A DNA stretch of 18,729 nt, taken from the NCBI GenBank assembly GCA_002478685.1, contig DLPY01000044.1:1-18729 (forward strand), read 5' to 3'. A program made the translations under genes and the position numbers. Shown here one piece after another: positions 1 through 6,022 of this stretch. Position 1 is the stretch's first letter. Each line of letters begins with the position of its first letter. A model generated the notes under the pieces. It worked only from the letters and a program-made list of their open reading frames with translations, had not been told where the DNA came from and made no database searches. Origin of the DNA: Flavobacteriaceae bacterium UBA7446 (GTDB taxonomy: Bacteria > Bacteroidota > Bacteroidia > Flavobacteriales > Flavobacteriaceae).

Positions 1-1
1 C

Positions 2-1270
2 TACGAGGACACAGGCACAACACCTAAGTTCTTCTGGGATGCGTCTGCGGAGTCTTTGGGCATAGGGACTAGTTCGCCTTCTGTGCCTTTAACAGTAAAT
101 GGCGGTTCTGATAATTTAGTTGGAATCTTTGAATCATCAGATACTTTATCTTACATTTCTTTTAAAGATAGCGGCACTACAAGTAACACCTCAGTAGCTT
201 TAGGCGCAAGCGGAGATAACTTTACAGTATATACAGGAACGTCATATGGCACAGAACGCATGCGTATCGACTCCTTTGGCAACCTTCTGATTGGTGGCAA
301 AGCAGGTCTTACTGATACAGGTGTAGGTCATGCTTTTGGTGGTGGTTCAAATGCAGGTCTTTCGTATCATACGGCTGATGGCGCTATTGCTATGTCTTTA
401 AATCGTCTGACGAGCGATGGAAATATTTTGAGATTCGTAAAAGACGGTACAGCCGTAGGGCATATTGGTACTTTTGCTAGCGATTTAACTATTGGTGACG
501 ATGACATAGGGATTAGATTTGATACTGGGTCTGGTTTAGTTCCTTGGGATTTAGGCGCTAATTCTACTGGTGGTTCATCAAGAGACGCCGCAATCGACAT
601 TGGTGTGGCTTCAGCTCGCTTCAAAGACCTCTACCTGTCATCAAAAACACTGTATCAAGCCTCTGGTGGCAATCAACATTCTATTGGCGCTGATGCTAAT
701 GATTTGATTATCAGGTCTGAAACAGCAGGAAGCGAGACAGCTAGATTTACATATGGCGGCAACCTGTTGGTGGGTAAGACTAGCACCGCTGTCGGTAGTA
801 ATGGTCAAGTAATAAAACCAAATGGTGAGACATTTCACACAATTGCCTCTGGTAATACACTTCATGTTTATAGTTCTGCGGCTTCTGTATATAGATTTTA
901 TGTGAGCAATGGAGGTCAAATCTTTGCGACAAGTACAAGTATTTCTGGAATCTCAGACGAAAGAGTTAAGGAAAACATACGCGACTTAGATGATGGTTTA
1001 TCTAAAGTCATGGAATTAAAACCTCGAAAGTTTGATTGGAAAGAAGGCAAAGGTAAAAACATAACCAATGACCGAGGTTTTATTGCACAAGAATTTGAAC
1101 AAGTGTTTCCAGATTTGGTTAGCGAATGGAAAGACGAAGCACCTGAGGGCGAAGAACCCTACAAATCAGTAAGTGCTGATTTAATACCAACCCTAGTCAA
1201 AGCAATCCAAGAACTTAAATTAGAACTTGATGAAACTAAAAAACGAATAACTGAACTGGAGAACAACTAA
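2..1270 (+). CDS. Phage tail fibre / tip protein with C-terminal S74 chaperone domain (5' partial)
   Basis: The reading frame is open from base 2, so the gene is cut by the window edge; the TTG at 56 is internal, not a start. The visible part is about 422 residues. The shaft is Gly/Ser/Thr-rich and contains fibre-type repeats (LGIGTSSP, RMRIDSFGNLLIGGK, ARFTYGGNLLVGK), typical of trimeric beta-structured tail fibres. The last ~105 residues form a Peptidase_S74 intramolecular chaperone: SDERVKENI begins at base 953, followed by LKPRKFDWK, RGFIAQEFEQVFP and a terminal coiled coil. In this family the domain drives trimerisation and then cuts itself off in front of the Ser of SDxRxK, with the Ser and Lys as a dyad; both are present. 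Such fibres bind host receptors. The style matches marine phages more than flavobacterial genes; whether it belongs to a prophage or a misjoined contig cannot be told here. Confidence 0.85.
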   Translation, partial: YEDTGTTPKFFWDASAESLGIGTSSPSVPLTVNGGSDNLVGIFESSDTLSYISFKDSGTTSNTSVALGASGDNFTVYTGTSYGTERMRIDSFGNLLIGGKAGLTDTGVGHAFGGGSNAGLSYHTADGAIAMSLNRLTSDGNILRFVKDGTAVGHIGTFASDLTIGDDDIGIRFDTGSGLVPWDLGANSTGGSSRDAAIDIGVASARFKDLYLSSKTLYQASGGNQHSIGADANDLIIRSETAGSETARFTYGGNLLVGKTSTAVGSNGQVIKPNGETFHTIASGNTLHVYSSAASVYRFYVSNGGQIFATSTSISGISDERVKENIRDLDDGLSKVMELKPRKFDWKEGKGKNITNDRGFIAQEFEQVFPDLVSEWKDEAPEGEEPYKSVSADLIPTLVKAIQELKLELDETKKRITELENN

Positions 1271-1271
1271 T

Positions 1272-1328
1272 ATGAACTTTACAACCTCACACACAGAAAA
1301 CAACGCCAATGTTTACGCAAATCTTTAA
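1272..1328 (+). other. 18-codon ORF after the tail-fibre gene, possibly the cut start of the next phage gene
   Basis: An ATG lies one base after the tail-fibre stop (TAA T ATG), the spacing expected for the next gene of a phage operon. The frame reads MNFTTSHTENNANVYANL and stops at 1326-1328. It is too short to recognise. It may be the start of a phage gene cut by a junction with host DNA, or chance. Confidence 0.25.
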
Positions 1329-1335
1329 CATCCCC

Positions 1336-1343
1336 TAATTTTT
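1336..1343 (+). promoter_or_regulatory. Possible -7 promoter element (TAATTTTT) for the 1354 gene
   Basis: TAATTTTT matches seven of eight positions of the Bacteroidota -7 consensus TAnnTTTG and sits 10 bases before the ATG. The same arrangement is seen at other genes here. If real, host-type sequence has started by about 1336. No clear -33 TTTG was found. Confidence 0.3.
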
Positions 1344-1353
1344 ACACTTCCTT

Positions 1354-2007
1354 ATGTACCTACACGATTTTACAAGACATTATAACCTACATCTGCTCCC
1401 TGTTTCGCACCGTGGCATTGAGCTGGGTAACTTAGTATGGAAACCTTTTTTGGGTGCACCTAAACATAACCATCCAGGGATGCCCAACCATATTTTGAAC
1501 GCCCTGTTGGATGCCGAGCTAATAACTAAAACCGAATGGCAAAATCAACTCAATCAAATGAAAACACCCATTTGTGATATTGCTGAATTGGCAAACAGTA
1601 CCATTGATAAAGTAGGTAAGGTAACCAGTTCAATGCTAGATCAATTGGACTTAGGTTTTGAATATAAACATATGCAAAAGGCCAAATTAGCTAACGTTTG
1701 CGCGCGTATCATGAGCAATAACACCCGCACAGTGTTAGACAATTATTTAGAGCAAATTCCCCCCAAGCAAATGCGGTTGCTATTTCGTAATCCACGTAAA
1801 GTACACCTCATCACAGAGCTTTATTACGGAAATATCATCATTCAAGTTGAAAAGAAATACCAAACATCTTTTGAGCAGTTGATATCAGATGCCAAATGGC
1901 CCATAAAACTTTCGCTTGATGCGCATAACAACTTCGAGTATACCTTCAAGCACAATGACGTACCCTTTGCCTGTAGAATGGAGCGTATTCATCGCTTTAA
2001 TGGCTAA
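1354..2007 (+). CDS. Hypothetical protein, possible divergent bacterial gasdermin (tentative)
   Basis: A 217-aa protein with no signal peptide and no obvious membrane segment. The start is fixed by an in-frame stop at 1336-1338. I do not recognise it with certainty. Its motif order resembles bacterial gasdermins as I recall them: an N-terminal strand like Y-x-L-x-x-LP...I-x-L-x-x-LV (residues ~10-29), then a P-x-x-DIA...S segment (~71-83), then LDNYLEQ (~127-133). An ITELYYGNIIIQVEK stretch (~153-167) follows, where gasdermins have a 'vvTevlkS.kitVea'-like strand pair, and it ends VPFACRMERIHRFNG where gasdermins have 'plvFgfkavri.y.dg'. Against this, there is no Cys near the N-terminus, no adjacent protease gene, and it is shorter than the usual ~250 residues. 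It ends where the short autoinhibitory tail would begin. A plain conserved flavobacterial hypothetical is the alternative. Confidence 0.6.
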   Translation: MYLHDFTRHYNLHLLPVSHRGIELGNLVWKPFLGAPKHNHPGMPNHILNALLDAELITKTEWQNQLNQMKTPICDIAELANSTIDKVGKVTSSMLDQLDLGFEYKHMQKAKLANVCARIMSNNTRTVLDNYLEQIPPKQMRLLFRNPRKVHLITELYYGNIIIQVEKKYQTSFEQLISDAKWPIKLSLDAHNNFEYTFKHNDVPFACRMERIHRFNG

Positions 2008-2010
2008 CCC

Positions 2011-2119
2011 CACAGTCATTTCGAGCGTAGTCGAGAAATCTGGAAGTGGACTTCTCGGCGCTGCTCAAAGTGACACCCTCACAGTCATTTCGACCGCAGT
2101 GGAGAAATCTCGGAGTGAC
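2011..2119. repeat. Palindromic repeat cluster, upstream copy
   Basis: It starts 3 bp after the preceding stop codon. It contains two rightward arms of the GTCATTTCGASCGNAGTSGA type (2015-2039 and 2084-2108) and one leftward arm (2050-2074, CTTCTCGGCGCTGCTCAAAG core). Arms 2015-2039 and 2050-2074 are inverted with about 10 bp between them and could fold as a long imperfect hairpin. Bases 2011-2045 recur exactly at 2484-2518, and 2084-2134 recurs at 2599-2649 with one mismatch. Repeats of this kind (TTTCGAGCGTAGTCGAGAAA) are dispersed in many Bacteroidota genomes. Confidence 0.85.
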
Positions 2120-2121
2120 AA

Positions 2122-2430
2122 ATGACTAACAAAAACATGACTACAAACTACTACATCTACATACTTACAAATAAGAGTAGATCGGTGCTTTATATAGGCG
2201 TTACCAACAATCTAAAAACACGTTTGTACTATCATAGAAACCCGGCACCCAACTCAAAGGCCTTTTCCAGCAGGTATAAAACCCATTACCTTATTTATTG
2301 CGAGCGTTTCTTTAGTATTAGCGCTGCTATTCAACGAGAAAAACAGTTGAAACGATGGAGTCGTAAGAAAAAAGAGGCTTTAATAGCTACCAAAAACCCT
2401 GAATGGTTTTTTTTGAATGATACGCTTTAG
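2122..2430 (+). CDS. GIY-YIG endonuclease domain protein (YhbQ/UvrC-N type)
   Basis: A 102-aa stand-alone GIY-YIG nuclease. The motif is at residues ~11-26 (YIYIL ... LYIGVTNNL), followed by the conserved Arg in KTRLYYH (R34, H38), and the catalytic Glu is in REKQLK (E73). This is the small Bacteroidota type ('TNK..VLYIGVTNNL...H') of unknown role; family members cut DNA, and a role in repair or mobility is only inferred. The ATG at 2122 is inside the duplicated repeat, so the first four to five codons are repeat DNA. A second ATG at 2137 (MTTNYYIYIL) starts just before the domain and may be the true start. The stop is 2 bp from the next repeat arm, so the gene fills the space between two repeat clusters. 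Confidence 0.88.
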   Translation: MTNKNMTTNYYIYILTNKSRSVLYIGVTNNLKTRLYYHRNPAPNSKAFSSRYKTHYLIYCERFFSISAAIQREKQLKRWSRKKKEALIATKNPEWFFLNDTL

Positions 2431-2432
2431 AG

Positions 2433-2649
2433 ACTTCTCGGCGTTGCTCGAAGTGACATTTGTATTGCTCAAAGTGACACCCTCACAGTCATTTCGAGCG
2501 TAGTCGAGAAATCTGGAAATGGAACTTCTCGGCCCTGCTCGAAGTGACATTGGCGTTGCGCGGAGTGACATCGGCGTTGCTCGAAGTGACACCTCATAGT
2601 CATTTCGACCGCAGTGGAGAAATCTCGGAGCGACAAATGACTAACAAAA
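2433..2649. repeat. Palindromic repeat cluster, downstream copy with three 21-bp tandem units
   Basis: It begins 2 bp after the nuclease stop with a leftward arm (2433-2457). It then has a rightward arm (2488-2512) in a 35-bp stretch (2484-2518) identical to 2011-2045, and a leftward arm (2524-2548). Three tandem 21-bp units of the form GGCGTTGCTCGAAGTGACAYY follow at 2531-2551, 2552-2572 and 2573-2593. It ends with 2599-2649, a 50/51 match to 2084-2134 that includes the start codon and first codons of the nuclease gene (ATGACTAACAAAA at 2637-2649), after which similarity stops. Confidence 0.85.
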
Positions 2650-2860
2650 CAATGAATCAAATGGTTTATAAAAGACAAAATATCTAAAATATTGTAGGTT
2701 GTTTTAATTTTACTTGTGTTTATTGCAATTGCATTATTTGTAATAAAGTAAATTAATAGCAAAATATTCTTTTGTTCCATAATATATATTTCAATGATGA
2801 TTGGACTTTACTTTTACAATAAGAATAAGAAAAAAACCTAGCATAACACGGTTTATAAAA
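2650..2860. other. AT-rich intergenic stretch with nothing recognised
   Basis: I see no convincing gene here. The short frame from 2637 (reading MTNKTMNQMVYKR) closes after 16 codons. The stretch is strongly AT-rich, with homopolymer runs and only weak 5-bp inverted repeats (AAACC/GGTTT around 2836-2855). Confidence 0.5.
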
Positions 2861-2909
2861 AAATAGCAGTTAAGAGATGAATATAGAGTTTAGGTCTTTT
2901 CTGCTATTT
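2861..2909. other. Hairpin 1 upstream of yebC
   Basis: AAATAGCAG (2861-2869) pairs perfectly with CTGCTATTT (2901-2909) across a 31-base loop, followed by CTGTTTTT. The long loop is unusual for an intrinsic terminator. Confidence 0.45.
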
Positions 2910-2923
2910 CTGTTTTTAAGCTT

Positions 2924-2954
2924 AAAAGTAGCATATTATTACGCTGCTACTTTT
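2924..2954. terminator. Hairpin 2 upstream of yebC, terminator-like and symmetrical
   Basis: AAAAGTAGCA (2924-2933) pairs perfectly over 10 bp with TGCTACTTTT (2945-2954), with an 11-base loop. The A-run and T-run on either side make it readable as an intrinsic terminator on either strand, though the stem is AT-rich and the T-run short. It is the best terminator candidate in the window. Confidence 0.4.
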
Positions 2955-3026
2955 CATATACAAAACCTTGGTGCGCCTGCGTGCCACTAATCATCAAAAT
3001 CAGTCACTAGACTCCCAGCCTGTGCT

Positions 3027-3057
3027 TTTGCAAACAGTAACGGCTTTTATATATTTA
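3027..3057 (+). promoter_or_regulatory. Candidate promoter of yebC (TTTG - 19 bp - TATATTTA)
   Basis: TTTG at 3027-3030 and TATATTTA at 3050-3057 are 19 bp apart, fitting the Bacteroidota TTTG / TAnnTTTG promoter with one mismatch in the -7 element. The ATG at 3070 is 12 bases further on, so the leader would be very short. Confidence 0.35.
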
Positions 3058-3069
3058 CAAAAACAAGAT

Positions 3070-3786
3070 ATGGGACGGGCATTTGAATTTCGCAAAGCAC
3101 GAAAAATGAAGCGTTGGTCGGCAATGGCGAAGACCTTTACGCGCATTGGCAAGGATATTGTAATGGCGGTCAAAGAAGGCGGTCCGCATCCGGAAAGCAA
3201 TTCCCGACTACGTGCCATTATTCAAAATGCGAAGTCGGCAAATATGCCCAAAGACAATATTGAGCGTGCTATAAAACGTGCCACCGACAAAAGCACCGAA
3301 AACTACAAAGAAGTGCTGTTTGAGGGCTATGCGCCGCACGGCATTGCCGTGCTGGTAGAAACTGCCACAGACAACAACAACCGCACGGTTGCCAATATTC
3401 GCAGCTATTTTAACAAATGTAATGGTAATTTAGGCACCTCGGGTTCGGTGGAATTTATGTTTGACCACAGCTGTAATTTCCGTATTCCCAACGAGGGGTT
3501 AGACGCCGAGGAGTTAGAACTGGAGTTTATCGATTTTGGCGTGGATGAAGTGTTTGTAGACGAAGACGGTATTTTGCTCTATGCACCTTTTGAGTGCTTT
3601 GGCGCCATTCAAAAAGAGTTGGAAAGTCGTGAAATCGAAATTCTCTCTTCTGGGTTTGAGCGTATTCCCACCACTACTACTACCCTCTCTGGAGAAGCCG
3701 CCGAAGAAGTAGAAAGACTAATTGAAAAAATTGAGGAAGACGACGACGTGCAAAATGTCTATCATTCCATGGTGCTAACCGAGTAA
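3070..3786 (+). CDS. yebC: YebC/PmpR/TACO1-family DNA-binding regulator / translation factor
   Basis: The protein has 238 residues, the normal family length. The frame is open further upstream, but the start at 3070 is chosen because the product then begins MGRAFEFRKARKMKRW, the typical N-terminus of Bacteroidota members (compare the family's GHSKW start). Recognisable blocks are AKTFTRIGKDI, EGGPHPESNSRLR, NMPKDNIERAIKRA, YEGYAPHGIA-like FEGYAPHGIAVLVE, DNNNRTVANIR, GNLGTSGSVEFMF and the closing acidic stretch with DDVQNVYHSM. The family is described both as DNA-binding regulators and as ribosome-associated factors that ease difficult translation; the sequence does not decide which applies. 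It is convergent with kdsB and overlaps it by 12 bp, so its last codons are also kdsB coding sequence. Confidence 0.95.
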   Translation: MGRAFEFRKARKMKRWSAMAKTFTRIGKDIVMAVKEGGPHPESNSRLRAIIQNAKSANMPKDNIERAIKRATDKSTENYKEVLFEGYAPHGIAVLVETATDNNNRTVANIRSYFNKCNGNLGTSGSVEFMFDHSCNFRIPNEGLDAEELELEFIDFGVDEVFVDEDGILLYAPFECFGAIQKELESREIEILSSGFERIPTTTTTLSGEAAEEVERLIEKIEEDDDVQNVYHSMVLTE

Positions 3787-4494
3787 CACCTTAGCACGTT
3801 CCAAATCTTGCGGGGTGTCAATGCCCACACCCACAAAATCAGTAGGCAACATTTGCATCACTTTTCCCATTTCCAAATAGCGAATGGCTTCTATTTTTTC
3901 TGCCAATTCTAATGGAGTTGGTACTTGTGCATAAAAATCGAGTAAAGCTGATTTTCTAAAAGCATAAATCCCCACATGGCGAAATGCTTGACCTTCAGCA
4001 CGCATAAACGGAATAGGCGCACGTGAAAAATACAACGCCCTACCCTGCTGGTCGGTAACTACTTTTACCACATTAGGGTTTTCCAAATCTTCTTTTTTCC
4101 AAATGGGTATCATCAGCGATGCCAAATCAATGGTTTTGGCAGTATCGTTTTTAAAGGCCTTTATCAAATCTGAAAGGGCTTTTTGAGAAATAAACGGCTC
4201 ATCGCCTTGTACGTTAATCACCAAATCGGCGTCCATGTCTTGCACACATTCTGCCACTCGATTGCTACCGCAATCGTGGTCTATAGTGCTACGAAACACC
4301 TTTCCCCCCAATGATTTTATATGTGTTTCGATTTCGTCGAAATCAGTAGCCACCCAAACGGCATCAAATAAATGTGTATTTACAACCGCCTCATAGGTAC
4401 GTTGCAGTACCGTTTTCCCATTCAGATCGGCCAGGAGTTTGCCCGGAAAGCGTTGGGCTTCAAATCGTGCAGGAATAACAGCAATAATACGCAT
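3775..4494 (-). CDS. kdsB: 3-deoxy-manno-octulosonate cytidylyltransferase
   Basis: A 239-aa cytosolic enzyme making CMP-Kdo from Kdo and CTP, the activated sugar used to build the inner core of LPS. The N-terminal nucleotide-binding signature is IIAVIPARFEAQRFPGKLL (residues 3-21), followed by WVATD (47-51), DHDCGSNRVAE (72-82), the metal/substrate-binding NVQGDEPFI (94-102) and HVGIYAFRK. Length and motif order are those of full-length KdsB. It lies 18 bp downstream of the helicase gene on the same strand and is probably cotranscribed. Its 3' end overlaps yebC tail to tail. It implies an LPS-bearing Gram-negative host. Confidence 0.97.
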   Translation of the reverse strand: MRIIAVIPARFEAQRFPGKLLADLNGKTVLQRTYEAVVNTHLFDAVWVATDFDEIETHIKSLGGKVFRSTIDHDCGSNRVAECVQDMDADLVINVQGDEPFISQKALSDLIKAFKNDTAKTIDLASLMIPIWKKEDLENPNVVKVVTDQQGRALYFSRAPIPFMRAEGQAFRHVGIYAFRKSALLDFYAQVPTPLELAEKIEAIRYLEMGKVMQMLPTDFVGVGIDTPQDLERAKVLLG

Positions 4495-4512
4495 AGGGCA
4501 AAAATAGGCAAT

Positions 4513-5937
4513 TCATTCCTGTTCAAAATAATCATCATAAAAGCCAATTAAAAAAAGTGTTTCGGTGGCACGGGTAATTGCCGTGTATAACCACCTAAAA
4601 TAATTGGCGTCCAAACCATCGGGCAAATACGGCTGCTCAACTAATACCCGCTTCCATTGCCCTCCTTGCGCCTTATGACAGGTAAAGGCATACGCATGTT
4701 TAACCTGTAGGGCATTAAAAAACGGACTATTTTTGACATTCAAATACTGTTTGTATTGTGGCAAGTGCGCGTAATCTTCTCTGACGGCTTGATACAGTTT
4801 TGAGTTGTCCTCAAACGAAAGCGCATGGGAGTCGGACTCAAGGGTATCCAAAATAAAAACGGTGTCAAAAGGTTCTTGATCGGGATAATCAAGCATACGA
4901 ATATGGACTTCCGCAAATGTAAAACCGTACAATTCTTTTACAGCCTTCACTGAAAGTACCTCTACAATATCGCCGTTAGCGATAAAACCAGGACCCGAAT
5001 CTGGAGCAAGCCAATGGTAATTGTTTTTGACTATCATAATCAAATCGCCTGTGTCAAGTTCAGGTTTTTTGCCCAAAATTTGGGTACGAATTTGTTTGTT
5101 GTACCCGTTGGCACGTTTGTTGGAACGTACAATACAGGCCGTTTCTTCCCTCCCCACTGTACGGAATGCTTCTTCAATAGCATCTTGAATTTCGTAGCCA
5201 TCTTGAAGTCTAACAATATCTGGAAATCGAGCCAAAACAAACTGAAATTGAGTGGTTTGCCCCGAGGTAAGTTGCTGCCGAATTCGGGTAGCGTTAAATA
5301 AAATCCCAGAATCTTTTCCCTGTCGAACCACCTCATTGAGTTCAATTTCGTGTGGCGTAAGTCCGTGTTCCGTGGTCAATACTCTAGTATCTAAGGCAGG
5401 GCTTAATTCGGTGTGTACAGGAGGAAGTTGGGCGGTATCACCTACCAACAAAAGCTTGCAATCATCGCCAGAATGGACGTAGTGAATAAGGTCGTGCAAA
5501 AGTGAGCCGTTTTCAAAAAGTTTACTTTGCTGTTGTTGATCGGCAATCATAGACGCCTCATCGACTAAAAAAAGTGTGCGCTTAGATTTATTTTTTTGAA
5601 GTTTGAATTTTAAATTTCCTTGACGCTCTTGTTGCGCAAAATAAATGCGCTTATGAATGGTATGTGCAGGGTGGTTAGTGTACGCTGCCATGACTTTTGC
5701 AGCACGTCCTGTGGGTGCCAGTAGCACGCTTTTATAGCGAATAGCGCTAATAGACTTCACCAATGTCCCAATAAGTGTGGTTTTCCCAGTACCAGCAAAT
5801 CCTTTAAGTATAAACACCTCGTTATCAGCAGGTGATGATAAAAATGCTGCCAAGTCTTGAAGGGCTTGACCTTGAGTGGGTGTGGGTGCAAATGGAAAGT
5901 TTTGTTTTAATCGTGAAACAAAAGCGGATAAATTCAT
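4513..5937 (-). CDS. RecD-like SF1 ATP-dependent DNA helicase (AAA_30 / UvrD_C_2)
   Basis: A 474-aa superfamily 1 helicase. The N-terminal Q-motif region is PTPTQGQAL (18-26), Walker A is GFAGTGKTT (46-54), motif Ia is LLAPTGRAAKVM (72-83), Walker B is LFLVDEAS (122-129) and motif III is VGDTAQLPPV (165-174). The C-terminal half carries the UvrD_C_2 signature: FTCHKAQGGQW (motif V, ~418-428) and YTAITRA (motif VI, 451-457). This fits the short RecD/Dda-like 5'-3' helicases common in Bacteroidota, without RecBC partners nearby; a role in DNA repair or replication is inferred. The ATG at 5937 directly starts the conserved N-terminus. It is transcribed away from the 6023 gene. A TACTTTTA box at 5942-5949 on this strand is a weak -7 candidate. 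Confidence 0.93.
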   Translation of the reverse strand: MNLSAFVSRLKQNFPFAPTPTQGQALQDLAAFLSSPADNEVFILKGFAGTGKTTLIGTLVKSISAIRYKSVLLAPTGRAAKVMAAYTNHPAHTIHKRIYFAQQERQGNLKFKLQKNKSKRTLFLVDEASMIADQQQQSKLFENGSLLHDLIHYVHSGDDCKLLLVGDTAQLPPVHTELSPALDTRVLTTEHGLTPHEIELNEVVRQGKDSGILFNATRIRQQLTSGQTTQFQFVLARFPDIVRLQDGYEIQDAIEEAFRTVGREETACIVRSNKRANGYNKQIRTQILGKKPELDTGDLIMIVKNNYHWLAPDSGPGFIANGDIVEVLSVKAVKELYGFTFAEVHIRMLDYPDQEPFDTVFILDTLESDSHALSFEDNSKLYQAVREDYAHLPQYKQYLNVKNSPFFNALQVKHAYAFTCHKAQGGQWKRVLVEQPYLPDGLDANYFRWLYTAITRATETLFLIGFYDDYFEQE

Positions 5938-5989
5938 TGGCTAAAAGTAGGAATGTTTTATGTAAAGCCGTAGGGAAGGAAAAAAATTG

Positions 5990-5997
5990 TAATTTTG
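5990..5997 (+). promoter_or_regulatory. Perfect -7 promoter element (TAATTTTG)
   Basis: It is an exact match to TAnnTTTG, ending 25 bases before the ATG at 6023. No TTTG was seen at the usual -33 spacing. It probably drives the 6023-8008 operon. Confidence 0.5.
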
Positions 5998-6022
5998 TTG
6001 GCATCAAGAATCATACGTTCAC

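Noticed and set aside
56..58. TTG as start of the tail-fibre gene
   Set aside because: The frame is open to the window edge and the upstream residues continue the same fibre-like pattern (FFWDASAESLGIG), so the gene starts outside the window.
1271..1353. Phage attachment site core at the tail-fibre/host boundary
   Set aside because: No direct repeat partner, tRNA gene or integrase is visible in the window.
1916..2125. Plus-strand 69-codon frame overlapping the end of the 1354 gene and the repeats
   Set aside because: It is a shadow frame running through the repeat arms; it has no domain and conflicts with the better-supported 1354 ORF.
2011..2649. CRISPR array
   Set aside because: The repeats are inverted as well as direct, of unequal spacing, with no unique spacers of uniform length and no cas genes.
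2380..2780. Two reverse-strand open frames over the repeat cluster, one reading MSLRATP-MSLRATP-MSLRAGP
   Set aside because: The 7-residue periodicity is produced by the 21-bp tandem DNA units, and the sequence is the known palindromic repeat family read in frame; no homologous protein type and no promoter support.
2836..2855. Small AAACC/GGTTT inverted repeat as a terminator
   Set aside because: The stem is only 5 bp in AT-rich DNA and lacks a GC-rich core; it is likely chance.
2968..3069. N-terminal extension of YebC from an upstream start at 2968
   Set aside because: The extension is not family-like and includes the candidate promoter; the standard N-terminus begins at the ATG at 3070.
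5014..5482. Open frames on either strand inside the helicase gene (5014-5301 +, 5252-5482 +, 5040-5345 -)
   Set aside because: They lie wholly within the well-supported helicase coding region in other frames and show no domain signs.
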